DNA from: Trichormus sp. NMC-1
GTDB lineage: Bacteria > Cyanobacteriota > Cyanobacteriia > Cyanobacteriales > Nostocaceae
Assembly: GCF_001858025.1 (NCBI RefSeq)
Contig: NZ_LZQD01000001.1
Span: forward strand, 1,006,737 to 1,070,736
DNA: 64,000 bases
Reading direction: 5' to 3'
Shown here: positions 34,323 through 44,648 of the stretch, one piece after another
Numbering within the stretch: position 1 is the first letter of the stretch
Layout: each line of letters begins with the position of its first letter
Made by a program: the position numbers and the translations under genes
Notes under the pieces: model-generated
What the model was told of the DNA's origin: nothing
The model's input: only the letters and a program-made list of their open reading frames with translations
Database searches by the model: none

Positions 34323-36224
34323 CTATACAACTAAAAAGGAGTTCCTAACTCTTTTTGGTTGATATTCTTTCAGCATGATTGTGGCATCCTCTGCTGATAA
34401 GGGATAACTAAACAGATACCCTTGCATAACTTCACAGTCTAGAATTCGTAATAAATCAAATTGTTCTTCAGTTTCTACTCCTTCGGCAACCACTGCTAAA
34501 TTCAGTTCATTAGCCAATGCAATTATCGCTGTTATAATTGCTGTATCGCTATTGCTATTTGCTAGATTGCGGACAAAAGACCGATCAATTTTTAATGCAT
34601 GAATGGGAAAATCTTTTAAATAACTTAAGGAAGAATATCCTGTACCAAAGTCATCTATTGAAATAGTAATTCCTATATCACCTAATTCACTTAAAATTTT
34701 TTTAGTTAATTCAACGTCTTGCATAGCAGCAGTTTCCGTAAGTTCTAGCTCCAAGTATTGGGTTTTTAATTTTGTTTCTGATAATATCTGTTTAATCATG
34801 CCAACCAAGTTTGGTTGCTGGAATTGTCTAGTTGATAGATTGACAGCAATTGATAGAGATGGCAAATTCAAATCATTTTGCCATGCTTTAGTTTGTAAAC
34901 AGGCAGTTTTTAAAACCCATTCAGAAATCGGCAAAATCAATCCAGTTTCTTCAGCAATAGGGATGAAATTTGCTGGAGGAATTAAACCTATTTCTGGATG
35001 TTGCCAACGCAACAAAGCTTCCATTTTGGTAATTTCACCTGTAGAACTATTTATCTGCGGTTGGTAATAAACTTCAAGTTCTTGTCGCTCTAAGGCATTA
35101 TGCAAGCTATTTTCTAACATGAACAATTCTGAAGCTTGTGGATTTATACCTGTGTGATATAGTCCGTAATTATTGCGTCCCTGTAATTGCACACTATATA
35201 AAGCTGCATCAGCATTTTTCATCAATGTTTCTGCATCTTTTCCATGCAAAGGATAGATAGCAATCCCAATACTAAGGCTAATATTTAAGTGATGATTTCC
35301 AATCTTAAATCCTTGTTTAAAAGCTGCAAATATCTGATCTTGAATGAAATTTACATCCTTGACATCACTTATTTCTGGTAACAAAATAGTGAACTCATCA
35401 CCTCCCCAACGCCCAACAATGTCACCTTCACGCAAACATTCAGTTAAGCGTTGGGAAACCATTTGTAATAGTTGATCACCAATAGCATAACCTAAAGTTT
35501 CATTGATTTTTTTAAAGCGATCTAAGTCCAAAAAACACACAGCTAATTTACAATTTTTGCGGATTTTTTCTAAAGATGCGATGAGGATATTTTTGAATAA
35601 TTCTCGGTTTGGCAAATGAGTTAAAGAATCATGTAAATTTTGATAATTAACTCTGTCCAATACTAATTTTTCAGCCGTGATATTGTGAAAACTCCAAACT
35701 GTGGCAAATTTTTTTTCACTAATATAAGTCCATTGGGAATAAGGTTCAAATACTTTTCCATTTTTAAAAAAAATAGCATCAACAATTTGTGTATCTGGAT
35801 TTTGACTAATTTTTCGGAAAATGGTCAAATAATGTCTGGGATTTTTGAGTTGTTTGATTGCTAATCTTAGTATTTGGCTATAACTTTCTGACTTAATTAA
35901 TAATTCGGGAATCTGCCACATTTGCAGAAAAGTTTGATTATAGGCTAAAATTTTACCTAGATTATCTACTATTAAAATACCGTCTGTAGTTGAGTTTAGC
36001 GTTGCTTGTTGTAAAGCTAAAATTTTTTCTAATTCTATTTGCAGGCGCTGGCGTTCAGCACTTTCTAATCGCATTTTTTTAAATAAAGACTCTTCATATT
36101 TATGGGAAATTTCATAATTCTCTAATGTTTGATGGCGAAATTTAGATAATACAAAATTTAAGATGCCTAAAATAATTAATTGAATTCCCAAGCAGATGAA
36201 TACCCCAAATATTAAAATCATCAT
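34323..36224 (-). CDS. PAS-GGDEF-EAL cyclic-di-GMP protein
   Basis: 633 residues: one N-terminal membrane helix (about 4-27), coiled linker, a PAS domain (about 75-180, D-G-I-L-I-V-D-N-L-G-K-I-L-A-Y-N), GGDEF domain (about 195-360) with intact G-R-W-G-G-D-E-F, and EAL domain (about 375-620) with M-E-A-L-L-R-W, E-L-T-E-T-A, I-D-D-F-G-T-G-Y-S-S and V-V-A-E-G-V-E-T. Both active sites look complete, so it could both make and break c-di-GMP. Input: whatever the PAS binds. Confidence 0.95.
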   Translation of the reverse strand: MMILIFGVFICLGIQLIILGILNFVLSKFRHQTLENYEISHKYEESLFKKMRLESAERQRLQIELEKILALQQATLNSTTDGILIVDNLGKILAYNQTFLQMWQIPELLIKSESYSQILRLAIKQLKNPRHYLTIFRKISQNPDTQIVDAIFFKNGKVFEPYSQWTYISEKKFATVWSFHNITAEKLVLDRVNYQNLHDSLTHLPNRELFKNILIASLEKIRKNCKLAVCFLDLDRFKKINETLGYAIGDQLLQMVSQRLTECLREGDIVGRWGGDEFTILLPEISDVKDVNFIQDQIFAAFKQGFKIGNHHLNISLSIGIAIYPLHGKDAETLMKNADAALYSVQLQGRNNYGLYHTGINPQASELFMLENSLHNALERQELEVYYQPQINSSTGEITKMEALLRWQHPEIGLIPPANFIPIAEETGLILPISEWVLKTACLQTKAWQNDLNLPSLSIAVNLSTRQFQQPNLVGMIKQILSETKLKTQYLELELTETAAMQDVELTKKILSELGDIGITISIDDFGTGYSSLSYLKDFPIHALKIDRSFVRNLANSNSDTAIITAIIALANELNLAVVAEGVETEEQFDLLRILDCEVMQGYLFSYPLSAEDATIMLKEYQPKRVRNSFLVV

Positions 36225-37046
36225 AGTAGTCTTTGCTCTAGTAGAATGCTTTTGTTTTTTATTTATTTTCGATTCTGCATGAATAACCCTGATTGATAAC
36301 CTAGTACAGTTTCCTAAAAGCTAAAATTCCTAAAAGTTAAAACAATCGCCAGGAATATACTTGTCTAAACAAACTGATATGCAAAAAGCTGATAAGGTTC
36401 GCTTTTTGTTAACTTTGTGGGTGACTTTCCCATAGTAATATGTGTTTTAATTGCAGCTTTTATCTACTAACAGAGATGGGTTTAATCACACTCTGTAAAC
36501 GCACTAATATGTATGTTTTTTGTAATTAAAACTTATTGTATAAAATGCAACAAGATTATTTAACCCTGTTCAGATGCTTCAGGTGATTTATTGATAAGCT
36601 AGATTGCATATACAATCAGTTTCTCAAACAGTTGTTTTTTAGGGAACACTATCATAAATAGGGAAGACAAAAGCATCACATCACAGACGTGCAGTAATAT
36701 ACAGTGTGTACGATGTGATTGCAGCGTAATCTGCAATATTAAATGCTTGTTAGTGAACGTTTAGCTCTAGCACCCGTATTATTACTAATAAACTTACATA
36801 ATGTCAAGTTACAGCAGTTTTCATATTTTAGACCGCACGCTTGATTTTTTAGGAAGACTTGTCAAAATCATTTTTTTTTAACTAACCACAGAGGCTTAGA
36901 GGACTCAGAGACAGAAGAAAGAGAAGGAAAAAATTGCTTAACTGAAGTGTATTGCGGTATAATTGCTTCTCAAAAATAAATTTGCGTAGTTGAAGTAAAA
37001 AATGCATTAACAATTGTTTAAAAAAACAGAATACTGATTTAGTAGA
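36225..37046. other. long intergenic region, no gene seen
   Basis: About 820 bp between two minus-strand genes. AT-rich, with stops in every frame and no tRNA-like or riboswitch-like motif recognised. A CAGAGGCTTAGAGGACTCAGAGAC piece (36893-36916) is related to the dispersed CGCAGAGAC repeats. Confidence 0.6.
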
Positions 37047-40000
37047 CTAAATGAGCAAAGATATCTGTGAACCTTGCTGAGTTTTATTAACTTCAATCCG
37101 GGCTTGAAAAGCTTCTTTGAGGTGTGGCATATGGGTTACAGTGAGGATACAGGCGAAATCAGTAGCGATCGCATTAATCGCTGCAATCAAGCGATCGCAG
37201 CCTTCCCCATCCTGAGTTCCAAACCCCTCATCAATAATCAACAACTGCAACGCCGCACCCGCACGCTGCGCCAATAATTTCGCCAACGCTAACCGAATCG
37301 CAAAGTTAATTCTAAAAGCTTCCCCACCAGAATAAGTTTCATAAGCTCGCGTCCCCCTAGCATCAGCAATTAAAATATCTAATGTATCTATCAACTTGGC
37401 ATTTTTCTTACTAGACTTCCCACTCCTTCCCGCCTTCTGTGTCACAAATTGTACGTGCAACTGATTTGCACTCAATCGCGAAAGTAGTTGATTTGTCTCA
37501 GCTTCCAGTTGCGGTAACACATTTTCAATCATCAAAGCTTGGATACCATTTTTACCAAAAGCCTGCGCTAATTCCTGAAAAACACGCTGTTGCTGCTTAG
37601 ACGCTTGCATCTGCTCCTGCTCTTGCTCATACTGACTTTGCAGCATATCCAATTGGTGCGCCATTTGTTCTAAACGCCCCAACTTAGCGATTTTTTCATC
37701 AAGTTCGCGCCTACGAATTGCTAATTGCTGCTCTAAAGCCTGAATTTGGGCGACGGGATTAGCTGTTGCTTTTAACTGCTCGACAATAGCGTCAATTTGT
37801 GCAGCGAAATTTTGCCGTTCTGCTAATCTGCTCTGTTGAGAAGTTGCCAAATCTTGCAATTTTGTTTGTAATTGAGGATACTGCTCCTGAGCAGATAATA
37901 ATTGTTGATAACGCAAATGCCAAGATTGAAGCTTACGTACAGCTTGGCGGAGGCGATTATGTTCTTCACCACTATAATTAAGTTCAGCAATTTCCTCAGT
38001 TAAAGCTTCTATCTGTTTAGCAATATCAGAATTTGTTTGTTCTTCTTGAATTCTAGTTTTAAGTTGGTCAATATTAGTTTGCAGTTCCGGCTTTCTAGCA
38101 GCTAATTTAGTTTGACGTTTAATTGCTTCTTTAATTTGCCCTTGTTTAATTTCTGCCCACCGCCAACGCTCAACTTCACTTCGAGCCAAAGCATGATCTT
38201 GTTCACTATAATTAAGTTGTTGCAAATATTGGTTTAACTGTTGAAGTTCTGCTTGTTTTTCAGGTGCGTAATTACCTTGCAAAGAACTCTCTAAATGTTC
38301 TTTTTCTAATCCAATTTGTTGTAGTTGTGTTTGGATATCCGTTGTCGCTTGCAACTGTGCCGCTAATTGTCCCCGTTTTTCTCTTAAAGCATCATAAGCT
38401 GATAATTGCTGGGAGATATCCCGATATTCTTGTCTTAGCACCTGAATTTCTTTATCTGAAACCGCCATTTGTTCTCGCACTACCCAAAATTGTCCTTGGG
38501 TATCGTCGTATTCAAGTTGCGTTTTTTCAATGACTCGATTCCAGTGATGTTCGTCTAAAGGACGTTCGCACAATGGACACAGTGCATTGGGATTTTGGAG
38601 CATTTGCAATTTTTGCTCTAGTTCTGAAAGTAATTTTTCGTAGTCCCGTTGGTGAGCTTGCAAACGTTCGATAAAATGTCTGCGTTCCTGTCCTTTTTCT
38701 TGCACTCTTTGTAAATAAACCCGTTTTTTCTCCAATGCTTCAATTTGGACACCCACATCCATTACAGCTTGTTGTAGTTGGGGTTGACGACGATGTTGGT
38801 TTTGAAGTTGGTTTTCTGTATTTTGCAGTTGTTCTAGTCGCGCTAATAATCCAGCATGAGTGCGATCTAATTGACTTTGTAAAGTGGCTCGTTGTTGTAA
38901 TAAAGGATTCACTTGCATTTGCAATTGATCCAAATTAGTCAAATGATGGCGTGCGGTAGCTAATTGCGCTAAAGCCGTTTCTACTTCCGAGGATTTAGTG
39001 AGAGTTTGCTGAATTTCTCGCTCTTGTTGTTCTAAAGCTTCTAATTGAGCTTCGGCTTGTTGCAGTTGACGTTCAATTTCTTGAATTTGTTTATTCAGCT
39101 GTTTTTGCTGTTGTTGTTGCAAACCTGTAGCGCGGGTATGTTGTTCAAATTTAGCAGCAAAAGCTTCTTCTTGAGAGCGCAGACTTTGATATTCGCTGTA
39201 TCCAGCTTGAATTTCGGCTGTTTGACTGAGAATTGCTTGTAAATCTGCAAGTTGGGATTTTGCAGCTAATTGGTCTTGATGCAAGCGATCGCAATCTTGG
39301 CTAAGATTCTGATATTGTTGCCGCACAAAACTCAGTTGTTGTTCCCAGTTTTGGTGTTGGTGTTGGACAACTTGCAAACTTTGTAATTGAATATTGTCCA
39401 AAGCTTGCATCTGTTGCAGGTTATTCAGTTGAACTTCTAACTCTGTTCTTTGCGTCTTTGTCATCTCCCGTTGTTGGAGTTGAGTTTTAATTCCCTCCAA
39501 AGAACGCTCTAAATCCTCGATTCGGAATTTGTACTTTTTAAAACTGTCCTTGGCTCGTTCTTCTAATTCATCATATTGATTGAGTTTTAATAACTCCGCC
39601 AAAATTTCCTTGCGCTCATTGGGACGTTTGAGCATGAATTCATCGGCTCGTCCTTGACGTAAGTAAGCAGAATTAATAAAAGTATCGTAATCGAGCTTGA
39701 TATGTTGTATGATCACATCCTGGGTTGCTCTGACTCCTTTACCAGTTAGGGGACGAAAGCCCGCAGGAGTTTCAATTTGAAATTCTAAGACGCTAGTTCC
39801 ACCTCGCAAACGGGTACGAATCACCCGATATTGTTGTTGGTTATTATGGAAAGTAAAATCAACTCTGACTTCTTTTGCTCCAGAATAAATCACATCATCT
39901 TCCACCGTGGCACGGCTTTCACCCCAAATTGCCCAAGTGATAGCTTCGAGCAAAGAAGATTTACCCGCACCATTGGAACCGCAAATACAAGCCGTATGCA

Positions 40001-40070
40001 AACCGCCAAAATCTAAAGTTGCATCACGGTAACTAAGAAAGTTTTTGAGGATAAGTTGTACTGGGATCAT
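37047..40070 (-). CDS. sbcC: exonuclease subunit SbcC (Rad50-like SMC ATPase)
   Basis: 1,007 residues. Walker A C-I-C-G-S-N-G-A-G-K-S-S-L-L near residue 35; two long coiled-coil arms; a zinc hook C-P-L-C-E-R-P-L near residue 500; C-terminal signature Y-S-G-G-E-A-F-R-I-N and Walker B L-L-I-I-D-E-G-F-G-T. With SbcD it processes hairpins and DNA ends. No sbcD is seen in the window. A hairpin-cutting enzyme is notable in a genome so rich in palindromes. Confidence 0.95.
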   Translation of the reverse strand: MIPVQLILKNFLSYRDATLDFGGLHTACICGSNGAGKSSLLEAITWAIWGESRATVEDDVIYSGAKEVRVDFTFHNNQQQYRVIRTRLRGGTSVLEFQIETPAGFRPLTGKGVRATQDVIIQHIKLDYDTFINSAYLRQGRADEFMLKRPNERKEILAELLKLNQYDELEERAKDSFKKYKFRIEDLERSLEGIKTQLQQREMTKTQRTELEVQLNNLQQMQALDNIQLQSLQVVQHQHQNWEQQLSFVRQQYQNLSQDCDRLHQDQLAAKSQLADLQAILSQTAEIQAGYSEYQSLRSQEEAFAAKFEQHTRATGLQQQQQKQLNKQIQEIERQLQQAEAQLEALEQQEREIQQTLTKSSEVETALAQLATARHHLTNLDQLQMQVNPLLQQRATLQSQLDRTHAGLLARLEQLQNTENQLQNQHRRQPQLQQAVMDVGVQIEALEKKRVYLQRVQEKGQERRHFIERLQAHQRDYEKLLSELEQKLQMLQNPNALCPLCERPLDEHHWNRVIEKTQLEYDDTQGQFWVVREQMAVSDKEIQVLRQEYRDISQQLSAYDALREKRGQLAAQLQATTDIQTQLQQIGLEKEHLESSLQGNYAPEKQAELQQLNQYLQQLNYSEQDHALARSEVERWRWAEIKQGQIKEAIKRQTKLAARKPELQTNIDQLKTRIQEEQTNSDIAKQIEALTEEIAELNYSGEEHNRLRQAVRKLQSWHLRYQQLLSAQEQYPQLQTKLQDLATSQQSRLAERQNFAAQIDAIVEQLKATANPVAQIQALEQQLAIRRRELDEKIAKLGRLEQMAHQLDMLQSQYEQEQEQMQASKQQQRVFQELAQAFGKNGIQALMIENVLPQLEAETNQLLSRLSANQLHVQFVTQKAGRSGKSSKKNAKLIDTLDILIADARGTRAYETYSGGEAFRINFAIRLALAKLLAQRAGAALQLLIIDEGFGTQDGEGCDRLIAAINAIATDFACILTVTHMPHLKEAFQARIEVNKTQQGSQISLLI

Positions 40071-40588
40071 TCAGGCTATAGCGCCACATTTACAATTTTC
40101 ATAATTAACAGTACAGATGCACTTCTTTGTTAGTTTAGCGATTCAAACAACAGGTTTCTAGTCTTGAAGACATCTATTTTACAAAAATTTACAATACACA
40201 TCTCCAGAAATGAAATATGCGTATCCTATAGGACTAATATTTGATTTTTGAAAGATACGTAGGGTGCGTAAAGCCCTTGCGGGCATGGCTACGCTTAGAG
40301 CGATAGCGTAACGCACCGTAAACTTGATTAATAGTGCATCAGGGCTTTGCCTAACGCACCCTACAAATACTTAGATGTTTTCAAAATTCAAATACTATTG
40401 CTATAGAAAACGCATATTTGATTTTCACTGCTATGTCTAATAGAAAAAACTTCAGGAACAATCTCTGCAACCTTACGTCATAGGAGACTCTAATCAGCCA
40501 TTACTAGACTCACATTAGATAAGCTCAAAAGTTGGCGTAATAATCGCACATTAACCACATCATTCAGACTTCTGGACAGGAGGAAAAT
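40071..40588. other. intergenic region with a palindromic element
   Basis: No gene seen. It contains the inverted-repeat element at 40259-40364 and ends with the AGGAGG ribosome-binding site (40578-40583) of the next gene. Confidence 0.6.
40259..40364. repeat. MITE-like inverted-repeat element
   Basis: 106 bp with ends GTAGGGTGCGTAAAGCCCTT and CAGGGCTTTGCCTAACGCACCCTAC in inverted orientation (about 20 paired bases with a small insertion). Interior has GCTACGCTTAGAGCGATAGCGTAAC palindromic pieces. No coding capacity. Confidence 0.75.
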
Positions 40589-41371
40589 GTGGAATCTACA
40601 GTTGAAAAAATATCAGAAACTATCCTAGTAAATCCACGTCAAAACAGATATCAATCAGACATTATTGGAACCCACCTTATGAGTCGTCTTCATCGTTGGA
40701 AATCTAGCACTGCTGCACTCATGGCAATAGCAATTACAACTGGTGCAGCTACACCCTTCTTTACCTTTGCTCCTGTTCAAGCACAAGGATTCAATCTTAA
40801 TCAATCCAGAACAACTACTATTCGTGCAACAGCCACCTTACCTGTGACTTACGAAAAAGAGAAAGTAATTGTCACCCCTGGGGAAACTTCACCCCTAACA
40901 TTGAAAATACGCAACAACATTATCGACAGTAACAGAAATGTTTTAATTCCCGCTAATACACAAGTTGTGGGACAGCTAGAACCTATTAACCTGTACAATA
41001 ATTATCCGAACGGTAACAATAATAATAATAAAGGTGTACGCTTTGTAGCCAAAGAATTAGTATTTTCTTCTGGACGGCGGTTACAGATTAATGCCAATTC
41101 CCAAACAATCACCCGAACTCAAAGAATCTCCAAAGGAAGCGATACTGGACAAATATTAACTGATGCTGCAATTGGTGCTGGTGCTGCTACCGTCATTTCA
41201 TTGCTGACAGGTAACAAAAAAATTGAAGCGTTAGAACCCATTGCCGGTGGTGCTGCCGGTGCTTTAGCCAGTGTGCTGCTGCGGAAAAAATCCGTTGATG
41301 TCTTCGTTCTCCAGCCAGAACAGGATTTATCTATCACACTTCAGTCCAATTTGGTGATACCTCGTAACTAG
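40589..41371 (+). CDS. secreted envelope protein with TrbI/VirB10-like C-terminal region
   Basis: 260 residues from GTG 40589, chosen because a perfect AGGAGG lies five bases upstream. An internal ATG (40679) that starts just before the hydrophobic segment has no clear site. So the signal segment (about residues 38-63, ending A-P-V-Q-A-Q) is preceded by an unusual 30-residue polar N-terminus. The mature part has L-P-V-T-Y-E-K-E-K-V-I-V, V-L-I-P-A-N-T-Q-V-V-G, a glycine-rich hydrophobic stretch (about 190-230) and a tail D-L-S-I-T-L-Q-S. It shares this whole domain with the next gene. Confidence 0.7.
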   Translation: MESTVEKISETILVNPRQNRYQSDIIGTHLMSRLHRWKSSTAALMAIAITTGAATPFFTFAPVQAQGFNLNQSRTTTIRATATLPVTYEKEKVIVTPGETSPLTLKIRNNIIDSNRNVLIPANTQVVGQLEPINLYNNYPNGNNNNNKGVRFVAKELVFSSGRRLQINANSQTITRTQRISKGSDTGQILTDAAIGAGAATVISLLTGNKKIEALEPIAGGAAGALASVLLRKKSVDVFVLQPEQDLSITLQSNLVIPRN

Positions 41372-41731
41372 ACTTAACTTAACTTAAATTAAGTCGTGAC
41401 TTTAATAACTCTTAAATAGCGATCGCCACTGTAAATATTGTGTGCGATCGCTTGATTTTATGGACTCAGTCATGTCTACTAAGCTTATTGCTCAAGACCT
41501 ACAGCCCAAAACCCATATCATAATTTCCGCCTTTCCTTCCCAGTTACTGTGTCAATTCCAATGATTAAGTATTCAACCAGACATGATACTATGACTATTG
41601 GTACAGAAGCTATCAGTAAAAGTAGTTACCAAATATATAAACTGGTGGGAACCGTTTATTGTCAAAATGGTCTAAGTAGTTAACAGATGTAGTTAACAGA
41701 AAGAAAAAATAATTTTAGAGGAGTAATACCA
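41372..41731. other. intergenic region between the two paralogues
   Basis: No gene seen. TTAACTTAACTTAAATTAAG is a short AT palindrome/repeat near the left edge, and two HIP1 sites (41419 and 41446) follow. GAGGAGTAATACCA before 41732 is the next gene's ribosome-binding site. Confidence 0.6.
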
Positions 41732-42973
41732 ATGTTTACTTTAAATCGATGGCAATCAAAAACAGCCCTGATCATGGCTATGAGTGTAACAGCAGGTACT
41801 GTAGCACCCTTATTTACAGTTACACCCACATACGCTCAAACTAGTTTTTCTGATGTTTCCTCTAACTACTGGGGATCACAGTTTATTCAGCAATTATCGC
41901 AGCGGGGTGTAATTGCCGGATTTCCTGATGGTACATTCCGTCCAGAAGAGCCGGTCACACGCGCCCAATTTGCGGCGATGATCAATAAAGCTTTTAACAA
42001 ATCAGCACAACGGCCAGCAATCAATTTTAATGACGTACCCAGAAATTTCTGGGCTTACAACGCCATTCGCCAAGCCTACACCATCGGTTTCTTATCTGGA
42101 TATCCTGGCAACCAATTCAGACCTAACCAAGCTATTCCCCGTGAACAGGTTCTAGTTTCCCTTGCCAATGGTTTAGGATATGCTACCACTGGTAATGTGG
42201 AAACAACTCTGCAATATTTCAACGATGCCTCTAGTATCTCTGGCTATGCTCGTAGTCCTATAGCAGCGGCAACTGATAGAAGAATTGTCGTCAACTATCC
42301 TAATGTCAGGTTCCTCAATCCCACCGTAACAGCTTCTAGAGCGCAGGTAGCAGCCTTTATTTACCAAGCCTTGGTGAGTTCTAATCAAGCCACAGCAATT
42401 AACTCACCTTATATTGTCTCTCTGGTTACAACTCCACCACCACCCATATCTGTCACCATTCCTCAAGGAACTAGTATCCCTGTGAAGTATGAACAGGCAG
42501 AAAAAATTCTCGTCACTAAAGACGAAACCGCACCTTTAACTCTGACAACATCACAAAATGTAATTACCCAAGATGGCACAGTGGTGATACCCGCTGGTAG
42601 TCAAGTTATTGGTAAACTTCAACCGGCTCAAGGTGGTTCTCAATTTGTGGCCGAGAAATTAATTTTGACCACAGGTAAAGAATATAACCTTAATGCTTCT
42701 TCTGAAGTAATTACCAGAACTGAAACTGTCAGAAAAGGCAACAGTACTAGTTCAATTATCAAAAATACCGTCTTGGGAGCAGCAGCAGCAGCAGGGGTAT
42801 CTGCGGTTACAGGCGATCGCGCTATTGCCACAGAAGAAGTTTTAGGTGGTGCTGGTATTGGAGCCTTAATTGGTCTGTTCTTTGGTAAAACTAGTATTGA
42901 TTTAATTGCCATTGAACCTAACACCGATTTAAACATGACAATTAATCAAAATCTCGTAGTTAATCTTCGATAG
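41732..42973 (+). CDS. SLH-domain envelope protein with TrbI-like C-terminus
   Basis: 413 residues: signal peptide (cleavage near P-T-Y-A-Q-T, residue 36); three S-layer-homology repeats (about 38-220: F-S-D-V-S-S-N-Y-W-G-S, F-N-D-V-P-R-N-F-W-A-Y, F-N-D-A-S-S-I-S-G-Y) with G-F-P-D-G-T-F-R-P; then a region homologous to the neighbour at 40589 (I-P-V-K-Y-E-Q-A-E-K-I-L-V, V-V-I-P-A-G-S-Q-V-I-G, glycine-rich helix). SLH repeats bind secondary cell-wall polymer or peptidoglycan. The pair suggests a two-piece envelope structure. Ends before a terminator. Confidence 0.85.
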   Translation: MFTLNRWQSKTALIMAMSVTAGTVAPLFTVTPTYAQTSFSDVSSNYWGSQFIQQLSQRGVIAGFPDGTFRPEEPVTRAQFAAMINKAFNKSAQRPAINFNDVPRNFWAYNAIRQAYTIGFLSGYPGNQFRPNQAIPREQVLVSLANGLGYATTGNVETTLQYFNDASSISGYARSPIAAATDRRIVVNYPNVRFLNPTVTASRAQVAAFIYQALVSSNQATAINSPYIVSLVTTPPPPISVTIPQGTSIPVKYEQAEKILVTKDETAPLTLTTSQNVITQDGTVVIPAGSQVIGKLQPAQGGSQFVAEKLILTTGKEYNLNASSEVITRTETVRKGNSTSSIIKNTVLGAAAAAGVSAVTGDRAIATEEVLGGAGIGALIGLFFGKTSIDLIAIEPNTDLNMTINQNLVVNLR

Positions 42974-43095
42974 TGATTGGTTATTTGCTCATGTCCCATA
43001 AATCATGATTAATAACTGATAGACAAAAGATTCAGAGGGAACTCTTAACAGAAAAAACTCATGTTTAAAAACATGAGATTGAATAATGACCGGAG

Positions 43096-43129
43096 GCGGA
43101 GTGGCTCCGGCTCCGCACTGTTTTTTTTT
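43096..43129 (+). terminator. rho-independent terminator
   Basis: GCGGAG...CTCCGC stem (43096-43101, 43111-43116) with a 9-base loop, then ACTG and nine T residues. It ends the SLH gene. Confidence 0.85.
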
Positions 43130-43164
43130 GACTGAGCTTTAAACTCAGAACTAAAGTTTCTTAT

Positions 43165-43199
43165 CTGTTCCCTGTTCCCTGTTCCCTATTCCCTGTTCC
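43165..43199. repeat. heptanucleotide array CTGTTCC, 5 copies
   Basis: Five copies of CTGTTCC, one with CTATTCC. This is the complement of the GGGAACA unit at 23199. Confidence 0.92.
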
Positions 43200-43286
43200 C
43201 TTTTTTTGTAAGAAATACCAAAAAAAGAATAATTAACAGCAGCTGAAATACATTTTTCCTAGGTTTCTATTCTTTCTTGGCACTTT

Positions 43287-44648
43287 CTAGTGAATTACTT
43301 CAAGCAACCAAATTATCACAGTGGTTCCTGGAGTTGATGAGGAAGTAAAATCTGATGAAAGTGCAGGGCTAAAAACCTCAATTTCGCCCTGCATTTGCTC
43401 TATTAATTGTTTAGCAATCGCTATCCCTAAACCTGTACCAGGAATTTCTGTTTGCGCCTGTACACCTCGGTAATGTCTTTCTCCCAAATGAGCTAAATCT
43501 TCAGGAGGAATACCAGGGCCAGTATCACTAATAGCTATACCTTGAAAATTTCCTCTTTTTTGTCCGGCTTGAATCCCAATCTTCCCGCCAGCCGGAGTAT
43601 ATTTTAAAGAATTATCAATAATATTACTTAGCACTTCTCGTAATGCTTTGATATTAGCCTGTACCACTGGTAAGTTGTCAGGAATATCTGTGATCAATTG
43701 CAGATTTCGCTCTTGGGCAACAGCTTGAGCCGATACTATTAATGGTGCTAATAAATCTGCTAATGAACAATCAGTGATCTTTTCTCCTGTACCAGGCAAT
43801 AATAATACTACTGGCTTGGGAGATTTTTGCACAGATGCCTCAACAACAAACTCTGATTCTGGCAAAGAAATTGCTGTTAAATCTGCTTCTGTTAAGTCAA
43901 TGACTTGATCAAACTGTTGCAGCAACTCTTGGAGGCGATCGCTCTCTCGCACTATACTAGTCGCTACATCTCGGTTAGGCTCTGCCAATCCCAGTCGCTT
44001 CAATAGCAGTTTACCAAAAGTTCTAATAGTTGTTAAAGGGTTACGAAACTGGTGTAAAAGGTTATCTAATAAATCTCGTTGCTGTTCTTGCAGAATCTGT
44101 TGTTGATGTAGCTGCTGCTGCAACCAAGCTCGACGTTGATCTAAAATACAAGCGATCGCCATACTCTGAGCTATCCGCTGGATTTGACTTTCTTCCCGTT
44201 CATTCCAGGCTCTGTCTTCCCTAGCAGTCACCAATAACCCCATCATCACACCTTCATAAATCAAAGGTAAAACAATTTGATTACCACTGAGTAGATATTC
44301 TTCTTCCTGAAAATTATTTTTATCTGTATTCCTCTTCCCAGAATCCTGTGATGAATTAGAAGACAATCCTCCGGCTGTCAGTAACTTGCGACGATGATTC
44401 GGTAATGCCAAAACATTGCCAGTTTTTATTTGCCTGTGTACAGTTCCCTCAGCCGATTCATCCCCAGGCCTTAATACTCCCGTCTCTGGATAGACAACCA
44501 CAGGAATCAATTGCGCCTCACCTGTTGACGTTTCTACCAATTCTTGAGTTAAATAGACAACACTCAAAGAAGCTCCCAGCCCTTGAGTTAGTAACGATAT
44601 TTGCTCTCGACACAGAGCAATAAAATCCGAACTGGCAGACATTAACAT
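43287..44648 (-). CDS. sensor histidine kinase with GAF-like domain
   Basis: 453 residues: GAF-like N-terminal domain (about 10-170), short coiled coil, HisKA with the phospho-accepting His in L-L-H-Q-F-R-N-P-L-T-T-I (about residue 205), and HATPase with N-I-I-D-N-S-L-K-Y-T-P-A-G, D-T-G-P-G-I-P and G-T-G-L-G-I-A-I. No membrane helix, so cytosolic. No response regulator is adjacent. Confidence 0.93.
   Translation of the reverse strand: MLMSASSDFIALCREQISLLTQGLGASLSVVYLTQELVETSTGEAQLIPVVVYPETGVLRPGDESAEGTVHRQIKTGNVLALPNHRRKLLTAGGLSSNSSQDSGKRNTDKNNFQEEEYLLSGNQIVLPLIYEGVMMGLLVTAREDRAWNEREESQIQRIAQSMAIACILDQRRAWLQQQLHQQQILQEQQRDLLDNLLHQFRNPLTTIRTFGKLLLKRLGLAEPNRDVATSIVRESDRLQELLQQFDQVIDLTEADLTAISLPESEFVVEASVQKSPKPVVLLLPGTGEKITDCSLADLLAPLIVSAQAVAQERNLQLITDIPDNLPVVQANIKALREVLSNIIDNSLKYTPAGGKIGIQAGQKRGNFQGIAISDTGPGIPPEDLAHLGERHYRGVQAQTEIPGTGLGIAIAKQLIEQMQGEIEVFSPALSSDFTSSSTPGTTVIIWLLEVIH

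Larger units (their letters stand above)
42974..43286. other. intergenic region with hairpins and heptamers
   Basis: No gene. It contains hairpin CTCATGT/ACATGAG (43058-43077), the terminator at 43096-43129 and a 5-unit CTGTTCC array (43165-43199). It separates convergent genes. Confidence 0.75.
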
